Below the pieces are notes generated by a model. It was not told where the DNA came from and made no database searches. It worked only from the letters and a program-made list of their open reading frames with translations. From positions 4,641,501 to 4,705,500 of the forward strand of contig NC_070560.1 of the NCBI RefSeq assembly GCF_026914185.1: DNA of 64,000 bases, read 5' to 3'. Below are positions 23,416-34,524 of the stretch, one piece after another. Each line of letters opens with the position of its first letter. The first letter of the stretch is position 1. The DNA is from Puccinia triticina (lineage: Eukaryota > Basidiomycota > Pucciniomycetes > Pucciniales > Pucciniaceae). The position numbers were made by a program, and so were the translations under genes.

Positions 23416-24590
23416 AGGCTTCAAATTGTATGCTGAGAGAAATGAGTAGTAAACACAAAAATCACACGTTGTAAGACTCAAAAGGTGTCGTTAGACCCTT
23501 TTGCTGAATGGCGAAAGGTATGGGTGAGGTGCAAGCTCTGCCTTTCTGTATATCAGAAAACAAGACCACCAAGGTAAGCTTGGCAATTTATTTTGTGATA
23601 GGATATGTTCGAAGATGAGATATATAAGAGGATTGTTGTCGATGTCCGAGGTTGATGGGGTTACTGATGTATGTGATAGGTGACGGCGACTTGATGTCTC
23701 GAGTGGGGCTTGAACCTAGGTCCTTGGCCTGGGGGTATATAAGTTCAGAAAGGGAGGAGTGATGAGGGTGAGAGGGAGCTAAGCTCAACCAGGAGTGGAA
23801 CCGGGGACTGGTTACTGGTGAAAGGTGTGTGACTGAGCGGTGATATGAATTTCAAATAAAGTGTGAAAGGTATGTGAAACTGAGTGGTGATGTGAGCTGA
23901 TAACTGTGATATGGATAGATAATATGAGTGATAAGTGAGTAGAGAATATAGACCGCTGGATGGCATGAGGATCTGAGGGGTAATGTCCCCTGATGGGATG
24001 AGGAGAAAACAACTGGCAGGCAGAGGCCTCCTTATATAGACAATTATGATGAGGGAATTTAGCTCCAGGGGAACAGCTTTGAGGGAATTTGGCTGGTGAG
24101 AAAGTACAACTGAGGGAATTTAGCTAGACTATTTACAATGCGTCCCTTTGATATGCAAACAGGATCATATATATTCATACAAGGATTTTCCAAGATCAAA
24201 GATATGCAAATGGGAAACAAACATATGCAAGGGGAAATAGGAGGTGAGGCCTGATAAAAGGAAGGAAGAAAAGTAATTCATGTGCCGTATGCATTATGCC
24301 AAGTATGGTAGCCAAGAGTTGAGTCTGTGTGTGAACCCACTCGGACTGGTGCGTGAAAGGGGTGATTTGCGTATCTTCTGATCCGGTAGAGATATGAGGG
24401 TGGTTTCAGTGGGTGACTAGGGGCTATTTTGGTCCTAGATTCCATTTCTGCTTTCCAGTTGGCTGTATCTTGAGGCGTTTTGTGAGTACACATAAAAGTT
24501 TGAATTTTCCTCCTACAAACACAGGAATAATGACCACAACGTTTCTGTGGAAATGTCTCTCAGCCTCAGGCAAAGATTGGCACTTTAGTC
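23416..24590. other. Repeat-like intergenic DNA, no gene
   Basis: It contains diffuse GTGATATGA-type and TGAGGGAATTTAGCT repeats (three copies at about 24050-24125). The minus strand at about 23700 has a GGTTCAAGCC word like a tRNA B box, but no cloverleaf. No coding gene is supported. Confidence 0.4.
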
Positions 24591-24644
24591 CTAACAATCT
24601 CCTTTGGAGACGCTTTGCGCCTCCTTGAAGAGGCTTAGTTAAGT
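24591..24644 (-). repeat. Small GC-rich palindrome, TTAACTAAGCC type
   Basis: Reverse complement of the unit at 55632-55687: CTTAACTAAGCC, GGAGGCGCAAAGCGTCTCC, then a degraded right end. Homology extends left through CAGCCTCAGGCAAAGA, also found inverted near 55705. Confidence 0.8.
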
Positions 24645-24753
24645 TTGACCTGTACTTGACACTGCCTGGCAGGTGTTTGGCGGGTGTGGGGGGTACCCAC
24701 CAAATGGGTGCCAGGTACCTGCAGCAAGTACCCGGTTGTTTTTTGCCCTCCAG

Positions 24754-24779
24754 CGGTGCAGCTGCCTTGGCCTCTAGTT
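24754..24779 (+). mobile_element. Helitron-like 3' end, copy 2
   Basis: GCTGCCTTGGCCTCTAGTT follows an imperfect hairpin (GCGGTGCAGCTGC). Similarity with the other two copies stops at CTAGTT. Upstream sequence is unrelated to theirs. Confidence 0.42.
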
Positions 24780-25499
24780 ACCATAACAATTTACACATTG
24801 TCTTGTGTAGGAGACCATCTTTAAATGTCCCAACAACCACTGGGATGTTGAGATAGTGTATTAGCATTTCCCTATGTAGTATGCTTCTAACCTATACACC
24901 CACAACTTAGCCTATATTATACATGTATATAGTCTAGTTGTTCTTCTTACTGTTATCCTTCCTCACTGAATGATGATTTTACTTTGACTTACTGTGCTCG
25001 GACTTTGTCCTCGACACCTTGTCAAATCTCTCTTAGTCTTGTGTCACCTCAGTTACCCTCAACATGGGAATTACAGCCCACATTGATTTGATCAGAAAAC
25101 TCAATGAGCTCAAAATTCAGATTTTAAACAGGGAGTTTTTATGAAAAATGGTTTATAGCACTAAGTTCTGAGGTCCTTCAAAGTGTAGGAAATAAATTTA
25201 AAAATTTGAAAAAGACTTGCAGACACACCCAGACAAATCATCTGAAAACCCTCTGTAAATGTGGAAAACCATGTGTTTTCTGGAGCAGTTTTGACATTGC
25301 GGGGTTGTCAACCCACCTTATTTTGCAGAAAACTCACATTTTTTTAGTTAGGCCCATAAATCCAAGTATATTAAAGTCAGTGAAACATAGAATGAAAGAT
25401 CAAGGGTTCCCCCTAAAAATACACAAAATCACAAAAAAAAATCAAGGTTTTCCCCTTTACAACAGCTGAAATCCACAAACAAAATCTGCAAAAATTACA
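24780..25499. other. AT-rich intergenic, no gene seen
   Basis: Only short low-complexity frames. Nothing recognised. Confidence 0.4.
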
Positions 25500-25765
25500 A
25501 AAAACTCTGACAAAAGAATAAACCACACTCAGCCCGCTAGCATCAGCAAGCTGATGCACCCGGGCCCACCTTCCATCCCTGTCTAGCAGGGTTAAAAAAA
25601 GGTGGGTGGATGGCCCCCAGCGCGCCGCATTGAAGGCATTATGCAAAGGGGGGCCAACAAATATTGCCCCTCAGACTGCGCAAGTGCAACAGCGGAGGGT
25701 GTTGAGACTGACCACCGGCTGGAATTACAGCGCGGGGGACAGCCTGGGGATTAAAAGCATGAAGA
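25500..25765. repeat. Dispersed repeat, copy B (see 6075-6330)
   Basis: Same block order as copy A, including CCCTGTCTAGCAGGGTTAAA and ACTGCGCAAGTGCAACAGC. Between the blocks a GGTGGGTGGATGGCCCCCAG stretch replaces the copy A sequence. Confidence 0.6.
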
Positions 25766-25802
25766 GTGCCTCCATTTTATAGGCAACCTGTGAATACACC
25801 GA

Positions 25803-26131
25803 CTCCCCCCCCCCCCCCCCCCTTCAGACCCTCTTCGCCCTCGCCAACCTGCAGCATGCCAATGTCAACTCGGCCAGGTCACCCATCGTCCAGACACCCA
25901 CTCAGCCAGCTCGACCAACCGGTGCCGCCCAGTTTGGGCACAGAAACCAACTTGAGCTCGTTGCTAGATAGGGCAAGTTGGGAAAGCAACACGCCCACCC
26001 TCGAGACCTCACCCACCGTGTCCTACTCCACCACGCCCTCCCTGGGCCGCCAGCAGTATTTGGGCCTACCGTTCCAGCAGCCACAAAAGAGTCTGGCTGC
26101 CAACCCGCGACCGCAAAAGTCACAACAGTAA
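25803..26131 (+). pseudogene. Possible truncated Pro/Ser-rich coding fragment
   Basis: A frame starting at a poly-C run (PPPPPPFRPSSPSP) continues with coding-like, low-complexity composition to a stop at 26131 (ending RPQKSQQ). It is bounded on the left by repeat copy B. No family is recognised. It may be the 3' end of a gene cut by the repeat, or chance. Confidence 0.3.
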
Positions 26132-26246
26132 CTTGATATTGAGCGTTCCCTACAAGCGCAAAGAAAAAATACTACCGCGGTTTTACTCAAGCCTATTTAA
26201 CCTGAAGCAGGGTAAGCAATGGTGAACACCACCAAGCCGGTAATTC

Positions 26247-27699
26247 TGTTGGAAAAATCTTAATAATTGGAATTCTCCTTGCCTGGTTTCGTATTCCAGG
26301 GTTTTTGTTCACCTCACAAATTTTAGGGCTTTATTACACATCATTCGATTGATATTAGATGAAGTACAAACTGGACTTGGTCAAAAAGGAAAGCTGCAAG
26401 TTCCGTTAATGATGATGATTCAGGAACGGGCAATTGGAAAATACTTTTGCTCGTTCTCATCAGCGCAGCTCTCGAAAGCGTCTGAGGTTTTTGGATGGCC
26501 AATGAATGAACTCAAGCAGCGTCTTGTTCTCTCCATTTGTTCAGGTCATCTTCCCGCTAAACTCGAACTCGACAATGCCATCCTACGCGCTCATCAGCCC
26601 ACTCCCCGCTCCTGTCTCCTTGCTAATATCACCTGATCCGCTATAAATATTCAGGATGGCTCATTGACCGCTCCCTCTTAAGCTTCTTAGCGCTGACGTC
26701 CTCGTCTGTGATGTCAATGTACATAACATCCCCTCTCTCCCCTTACTCACAACCTGTTGATCGCGCATGAAAATAACATCCACTCGGATTGACATCAAGA
26801 TTCAGACAGGTCATGATTTTCTCTCCAGCTTTCTGGATTGTATCCAATAGGTAAATCTGTGGTACTCAAAATTTATCTTGATTCTTTTGACTTCCAGATA
26901 TTATCAGGTTGTGAACAGAACACAGAACACTTCTTCAACTGTAAGTGACCTTCTTAAGCGGACTCGCGCTGTTGTTGGATGATGAAACCAGCTCTGTTCC
27001 GAAACTAACCTCGTGTATGAAAACAAACCCTTTTACCGCAGCTTTGGCAGGCGATGTCTCAGCCTTCAACCCTGACAGTCAGGTGCAGCGCAAATACTCC
27101 CTGAACCCTGAACGCCTCAGTGAGAAAGGAATCCCAATTCGTCGGGCTCTCGAGCTCTCTAACCAGTCCGCACAGCGACTTGTGTCTATAAAAGAAAGCC
27201 TTCGCTACTCAAGGAGCTGTCTAACTCAGCTTTGTTTGCTCACTTGATCTCAAGTCCTCCAGTTCACAATCTCTTGTCCAGTTCTCTCAATTCACAAACT
27301 TTCTTGCATAATCTCACCGCCGCTCTTGGCCACTGCCTGTCATAATCTTATCCTTTAGTTCATAATTATCCTAGCATTTTCCTACGTGCTCTAACACTCG
27401 GCCGTTCTCCAAACCTCCAACTTGGCTCTCTTTTCACCTTCTTTCATTCTGAAACCTATCAATCTCGACTGCCCTACTGTTGTCTTGATCTTTTGCTATA
27501 TTTCCATTTCCATTACAGCTACCCTTGCTCTTTTGGAGCCTTAGGTAAGAGAAACAGACTGTCTTTCATTTCATCTAAAGCTCATCGACTTATGTTCGCG
27601 TTCTAAGATGAAATAAACCTCTGGGTTCTCCTGATTCCCACAGATATTACCAATTTGATTTCCAGATATATTACTGCCTCCCATTGAAATTAACCAACA
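26247..27699 (+). mobile_element. Probable solo LTR
   Basis: It starts TGTTGG and ends CCAACA, a 6-bp inverted pair typical of LTRs. The flanks are AATTC (26242-26246) and AATTT (27700-27704), a 5-bp duplication with one change. Inside are a TATA-like TCTATAAAAG near 27185 and AATAAA near 27614, in the order expected for U3-R-U5. At 1453 bp it is long for an LTR. No second LTR or pol is in the window. Confidence 0.58.
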
Positions 27700-29615
27700 A
27701 ATTTTTCTTTATTCTTTAGTTTGAAAGTCATATAGTCCGCAAGGTTTGAGTGCAGTGAGCTTCTTACAGAAGGCCGGAAAATTGATTGGTCCTGTTTTTT
27801 TGTTAAAAAAGTTGTTGGCTCAGATATATATCTATGTTTTCATCAATATACATGTGAAAAATAATCAATGTCAGATCCACCGTGAAATTCAAATATAGCT
27901 GGGTTGACACACTTGCATGATGCATTCAAGTTTAGCTGAATGAATCAAAGGTCTACATATCAGACCGTCTGCTATGCCTACCTTAAATGTCTTGTTGGTC
28001 CACCCATAGACAGTCCCAAATTTAAGGGCTGTCTGGTCACTGACAGTAAATCCAGCTGCTGACTGTTATCTCATCGACCTATGATGACTCAATGGAGGAC
28101 CTTTGAAACCTTCCCAGATGGATGGTCATGAGCTGTATCAACAATGAGCATTTACTGAGTGACTTCCTGTGAAGACCTGAGGGCCTCCCAGTAGTTATCT
28201 GGAGCCCCAAAAGCTAGATTTCCCCAAAAATATTGGGTCTATATCCACAACTGCAAGTGTCTCAGATGTGAAGGGAATTCATACACTTTACCTTTATTGT
28301 TAAAGTAAAGATATTGTAGATTTTTTTGGGTAAATACTATGACCAATAGTTCCAGGATCAGTAAAGAACAGGGGGTATCAAATATGAGAAATCCACAATT
28401 AGAAACCAGTCAATCAGCCAAAAATGAAATTGTTCACCAGTGGATCCCAAAATGGGGTAGAAGAAGGACCAAATGGTGTGTTTTCTCAAACCAGTCAATT
28501 ACATAATGGTGGATTTGGTCATATTTTAGACCCCCTAATATTTCTCTACTATAAAACACTCCCCCAATTTTTTGTGTTTTTCACGGGTACAGTATCAAGT
28601 AAAGTAATTTATGTTTTACTATTGGGGAGAGCTTGCCAAAGACTGTTTATCACCACAGTCAGCCATTTACACTCTGTTTTAACCCTTTTTATCTTGATCA
28701 CCATGTGTTAAAGGAAACTTCTACTCGTTTTTATGCCTGTTTATTGAAATGAATGGATTCAAAACATGTCAAATAGGGCTCTTTACTATGCAGGCCCATT
28801 GCTAAGGTCTCTTTACTGTAACCATTCAATGAAAGTATGGTATTAAAACAGGTTTAATTTACTGGAATGGCCATTGTTGGCTGTATAGTTCAGGTCTCAT
28901 CTGGTGGATGAAGTCAATGGGCAAGTGAGACAATCTGCTGGGAGGATTTATTGATTAGAGTTGAAGAATTAAGTTGTGAATATTCCTTCCTTTCTGACAA
29001 AACTCTAAACAAAGATTAAGAATATTTGTGGTTTTGGTAATAAAGAGTGACAGGGAGATTAAAAAATGGCCTCACAGAAAAAGATGTAAAAAGGAGGAAT
29101 ATAACTGAGTGGGGATACATCATGCAGGGAGGGAAAGCATTGGTGGGGCATCACAAATAAATCCCATAAAGAAGAATAGATGGAGAGCTGGAGTCTTGGC
29201 CACTGTTCATTGGAGATTGGTGTATGTTGTCACCCATTGACAAGAGGAGAGCTGGCCTCCAGCCTTGATTCCTTGGGGTAAAGACCACCCATCTTGCAGA
29301 GTAAGGTAAGCAGCTGCAGGTGGAAAGGTCCTGTCTGATGCTCCCATCAGGACCTCCTGATGGCACCAGAAAGTTTTCCATTGTTTTCTTTGCCCACACA
29401 TCACTAGGCAAAGCTTTCTAGACTTTCTCCTGTTTCAAAAATCCTCAGTTATTTACAAATAAATTTCCCTCTTGAGCACAAGAATGCTGATGCTGGGCGC
29501 TCAGCTGGAGGGTTCCTTTATAATTTCCAGGAGGGTTTTCAAGTTTGGGTCTTATCTGAAAGAGCAGGCTGAAGGATGTGGCAAAACTTCACTGGAGCTT
29601 AAGCTGAAGGTTTGC
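27700..29615. other. Intergenic, no gene seen
   Basis: Short frames only. A block near 28170-28230 (CTCCCAG, CCCCAAAAGCTAGATTTCCCC) resembles 35850-35895 and more weakly 63165-63320, so an old dispersed repeat is likely. Confidence 0.4.
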
Positions 29616-29643
29616 AGCGGCGAAGCCGCCTTGGCCTCTAGTT
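29616..29643 (+). mobile_element. Helitron-like 3' end, copy 3
   Basis: A perfect small hairpin GCGGC-GAA-GCCGC, then CTTGGCCTCTAG-TT. This is the best-formed of the three copies: hairpin, 8-nt spacer, CTAG (CTRR), T. Confidence 0.48.
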
Positions 29644-30615
29644 TATAACAAAAAATAGCTCTCAGAACACCAAAACCTGGGGATCCTCAAATCACATCTA
29701 CAAATTGATGGGAAAGATCAATGGCTTCATTAGTCCCTCCACCCCTTCAGCCTTCTTTTATTGCTTGATTGGACTTGACTGCACCATTTTCAATTCATTT
29801 CTCTCAATATGTATTTTGTCTTTTTTCTGATCAATAGCTTGCCACAGAAGGCTTGTTCCTTTACCAAATGGTCCTGAAACTCATGCATATTCTGCTGAGA
29901 TGATCTGCATGTTAGATCTCATATGCTAGTATTTAGCAATGCTTATATCTAGTATTATCATTTCTATGACTTTACCAGCCATCTCTCTTCTCTCTTTCCT
30001 TATATGAAACTAGAAATATTTTCTCCCGTCAAACCCCTGCTTGTGTCACTTGGTAGCCCTCTTAACTTCAGTCCCTGGTGCTCCTCAACATAGTGGTCTG
30101 TCAGAGCAAAGACGGGGGGGGGGGCTGACAGGTTGAGACTGATAGTCACAGATAACAAACTTATGATAGTTGAGAGTTGAGTACAAATGAAATGGCTTTG
30201 ATTCAGTCAGGAAGCAACGGAGTGAGACTAGGTACAAGATTTGTTACATACCGTGTGTAACCATCTGGACAAAGTTTGACTGTATATACCAAGTTTACTA
30301 TAACATGTACAACGATAGACAAAAATAAAAATCCTCAGCATATAGCATAATACATATGTCCGGGTAACATCAACGATAAAATAGCAAAGGGGTTTCGAAA
30401 AAAAATATTACAAGGTTATATGGAGTGACTGGTGCTATCTGATTAATATTTTGAAACGAGCTGGTACCAACTTACTTAAAGTAATTGATTGGACGAAGGA
30501 AACAGGCAAATGAATGACGAGATAAAAAATGATTGAGACCCTAGAGTTGTGTATAAAAAAACGGCCTTTCTAATCCACATAATCTGAGTCTTGAATAATT
30601 TGGATGTCAGCGATT
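29644..30615. other. Intergenic between repeat end and RhoGAP 3' end
   Basis: It includes the 3' flank of the RhoGAP gene and a G11-12 run at about 30114. No gene was recognised. Confidence 0.4.
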
Positions 30616-33600
30616 TCAGTTTTCGCCTTCCTGGTTTAGTAATCCAATTAACTGTGATTTCATTCGGGACAGCATGTCTTGGTGGGTCTGGATAAGTGCA
30701 ATCGATTCTTTGAGCATCCTTTCCGCTCGGTCCCTATCCTCAGTGTGACCTGAATTCAAATTCAGGGAATCAGTATCCGTCATACCATCCAAAACCGCCC
30801 CCCCCCCCCCCCTCCCCCCCCCCCCAAAAAAAAAAAAAAAAAAAGAAGAAAAGTTTTCGACTGACAATCGCACAGTTTTTCCCTTGACATGGTTTCTCGG
30901 AGCTGAAGGCCTTGAATGATCAAGTTATCGACTTCAGCCGTATCAAGGCTTTTCAGAGTTGGACAACCGGAGACGGCTATACCGATCATGAGGTCAGTAT
31001 CTAGAGTTGTAATTTGGGAGGAGGGGGCTATCGAACAAACGCAGGACTCACCTGACTGGCCTTTCACCGCACGGATATCTGGCTTATATTCGGGCACTGT
31101 CAAGCTGTCAGCTATCGGCTTCGTCATTCCTGAAGTGGGTTCTGCGTGAGATTCGAAAGACGGGTTTGATAAGTTCCTCGGCAGAATCGGGTTAAATCAT
31201 TGCAGTTACAGCTAGGTCAAGCTGGTGGGTTACGCATTCTGTAAAGCTACTGACCAAATGGTTCATTGAGCACTAGTATCTGTGTTCGCGTCGACTTCGA
31301 CCCTGGTTTGTCTTCTCCTTCGATTAAACTTTGGCGACTGAAGGTTTCGCCTATACATATCAAAGAAATCAAACAGATGAACAACTACACTATGCTTTTG
31401 TTATTGGGAAATGGGCTAATTGAGAATACTGACCAACAATGTCCGGGGTAGGTTGTTCGGGATGTGGATGATCATCGCCGCTACTAAAGGTCACCTGCGT
31501 CTCAGTAGTGACTTCGGCGATATTGGCTTGTGGGCACAGTTCATGATTGTTAGCACGTCTTTGTCTCCCAACAGCTCAGTCCAGACAAAGTATTCACTCA
31601 CGCAACACCTCGAATTCGATGATAGGACTATGTGAGACAACTTCTTGCGGGCGTTTGCTAACAGTAATCTCATCCAGTGAGTCCAAAGTCTCTTGTTTGA
31701 GATGTCTAACCTGGTCGTCTGTCATAGGGAAATTCTTCTCATGAGCTTCGTAGCGATCAACTATGTGTTGGGCAGAGCTGTTGGATTTCCTGAGCTGAGA
31801 ATGGGAGCGCCATTCGAGAAGTCTTCTCGAATTAGCAGATGTCGGCTCGAGAGCATCGTCTGTTGCCAGCTCTTCCGGGGATTGGAGTTCAGGGGGGGTG
31901 ACATCTTGACCGGCCATGGGGGTTCCTATCGGGGATGGGTAGGAGGGCTCTGGAGAGCTGGGTTCTGAGACGCAAGTGGTTTGGGTCGAAGCTGCCATTG
32001 GAGGTGGCGATTCAGAGAAGTTCACAGTGAAATGCTCGTTTAACAAGCCGTCAGTAAGCATATTCCAGTTTTCCAACACCCATTTTAAAGCCTGGATCGG
32101 CCGTTCATCCGAGGCCGGGTTCCTTTGGGTCCTGCTTGCAAAGAGCGCCGGGCCGAAAATCTTCGCTATCCCGGTAGAGCTGAATTTGCATTGCGGGAAC
32201 AGAGGGATTTGCGATAGGAAGGCGACAACGTAGATGAGGAGGCTAAACGACCGGGGAGGCATCAGTCGCATGATACATTGTGCAGCCGCTATCGTGCTCT
32301 TGAGGTGTCCCGGGTTTGTTGACTTGCGTTGCCTTACACAAAATGACCAAAGAATGTGAAAGAGCTCTCTAGACATGAGGGGTTCAGGCAAGGCCCTCAA
32401 ATAACGCTTGAACAAGCTGCAAAGAACGTGAATATCCTCCGAGGCAAGGTCTACCCCGTCTCTATTCAATGGCGCATGTTCGAACGCATCAGCAAGGGCG
32501 TCAATTTTCTCTGCCTTCCCGGCAATCCGCATAAAACCAGGTGTTTCCATCCCTACATACGTCGATTGAATAATTATCAGAAGAGTCAGCTTTTCTTTTG
32601 TCGCGCAGCTCGAGCGCGTAAGGAAAAGGGACCTACCACGAGCATAGATCTCCTCAACCAGCGAGAATATTACAATTGGTATGAGATGCTTGTGACCTCC
32701 AATGACCGTCACGCAGCTGAAAGTATCACCGTCTTCCAAGGAAGACCCAAATACGCCGCCCTTGACAGGGCGCGTCGGGGCGCCGGCCCATAAACCGAAC
32801 GTAGCTCTCCTATCTTCAGCGAGGTATTCGGCTCGCGGATTCGATTTACTTCGGGATAGAGGCTCCGGAGTGGATGTCCCTTTCTTGTTTTTCCATCCCA
32901 GACGTCCCAATATTCCGTTACCAATCGACCTCCGGTTCGGATGAGTACTATCTTGAGGCACTTGCTTGGTTGATTCACTTTCGAGAAAAGTATACATGCA
33001 CTGGTGGAGTAGTTTGTCAACATGCGTGAGCAACCGAAGTTCATCATATCCTATCAGCCGCTCGAGGTATTGGATCAATTCCTCAGGGGACTCCTGGCGT
33101 ATGGGGATTTGGGGTTGTTGGCTTGCGTGCGTGTGTTCATCAATCATCGTTGGATTGAATTTGAAGCCCGCTGGTGCCTCAGTCGGAAAGTTGCTCGGGT
33201 TTATAAGAGACTCTGGTCGCACTCGAACCTCTTGAGATGCAATCGGAGTGGTTGATTGGCGGCGAGATGGATGAGGACGTTCCGGGGACGATGCCTTCTG
33301 CTTGATATGTCTTCTACCTGTTGGGACTGCCAAGGAAGTAGTCGCGACACGGGTCAAGGAATGGGCTGCTCTTCCAGGATTTGGTCGAGCGTCGGTAGGA
33401 GCCAACGGAGCTTGGTGACTGCCAATGTGGGTATCAACTATCGACCAACGCTTCTGGGGCTGTGATTGGGCGGAACCAAAGGATGAAAGCTCTGAGGGCA
33501 GCGGTCCTGATGCAGAGAACAGATCACTACCGCGAGGTCGAGAGTTAGGAGTTGATCGAGATGTGTGAGCGGATTCCGGGAGACTGGTGGTAAAGGAGTG

Positions 33601-33855
33601 GCTGGTAATCTTCAGAGGGGTGGGAACAGGGCGCGGAATAGAGCTATGACGCCGCTCGTTCCGAGGGCCTCTTTCAGCCGAAGGTGGTGGCCGGCTGTCG
33701 TGATTCTGGGATGTACTCCGGCCGGGAAGATGAGCCTTTCGGGGGACATCTTGATAGTTTGAAGCCGATGTTGGCCTTGAAAGCAGGTGCTCTTCCAGCT
33801 GCTGCTGGCCAGAGTTGTCAGTAGATATTTGATCTGTGTGTGCTCGGCGATGTCG

Positions 33856-33886
<31 letters not shown>

Positions 33887-34524
33887 TGCCGTTGCCGCTG
33901 CTCATGCTGCCGATGAAGCTGAACTTCTAGCTGCTGTGGCTGTTGGGCCGATCGCTCTCGTCGCATGGAAAAAGAGGCATTGGAGAGAGTCCGGAATCGG
34001 CGTCGCGCAGGAGGGGGTGTGGAACGGCCTTTGGATAGTAGACCCGAGGAGTCTTTGGAATGATTGGATTGCGAAAAGGGGGATATTAATACCCGCGTGC
34101 CTGACTTGGGTAGATAGCTGATGGATGAGCTCTGACTAGCCATGGAGTCTGGTCGAGTGTTGGCTGGGATGCCAAAGCCCGGCTGGAAGACGCCTGGGGA
34201 AGTTGCGGAGTTGGTGTTGGTGGTGTGAGTCGAGCTGGTGAGGATCGAGTTGATGGTCTGAGCCGAGTTGGCACGTAACCGGCCCGAGTAACGGGCTGTT
34301 GATGGTTCCTCCGCGTTGTGCTGACGCAAAGTTTCGAGCTCACTGTTGAAATGGCTTTCGGCGTGGCGAGCCTTATGACGAGCCTCGCCATCTATCGAAG
34401 CAAAGGAGGAATCGCTTGTCAGCTGGTCTCCTGATCGAGCGCCATAGGGTGCACTGTGGGAGCTCAGACTGGTAGCCTTGGAGAGTTTCGGAGATTTGGC
34501 GAGGGCGGTGATGTGAGAAAACAT
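30616..34524 (-). CDS. Rho GTPase-activating protein (RhoGAP domain)
   Basis: It should stimulate GTP hydrolysis by Rho/Cdc42-type GTPases and so affect polarity and the actin cytoskeleton (family knowledge). Exons: 34524-32637, 32552-31602, 31526-31434, 31350-31255, 31141-31052, 31000-30866 and 30749-30616. They sum to 3387 nt, a protein of about 1128 aa. The first intron (84 nt, GTAGGT to GTAG) is a multiple of 3 and open, so unspliced sequence also reads through. The N-terminal about 580 residues are Ser/Arg/Gln-rich and disordered, with a polyglutamine run from CTG repeats at about 33853-33900. The RhoGAP domain spans about residues 585-785; METPGFMRIAG holds the arginine finger, followed by LFKRYLRALPEPLM and the conserved FGPALFA. 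The C-terminal exons encode acidic linkers and a terminal helix rich in Leu/Gln. No PH, LIM or BAR domain is evident. Exon 1 could have an upstream partner. Confidence 0.9.
30798..30844. repeat. Homopolymer cluster inside the last RhoGAP intron
   Basis: About 15 C, a T, 12 C and 19 A in a row on the plus strand (T-run then G-runs in the transcript). It lies between the donor after 30866 and the acceptor before 30749. The exact lengths may be assembly-dependent. Confidence 0.9.

Noticed and set aside
23690..23760. tRNA-like B box (GGTTCAAGCC on the minus strand)
   Set aside because: No A box, acceptor stem or anticodon arm could be placed around it.
31594..31602. RhoGAP ending at the first stop after 31602
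   Set aside because: A GTGAGT donor lies there, a CTAAC branch site precedes an acceptor at 31527, and five further exons keep phase to a total divisible by three.
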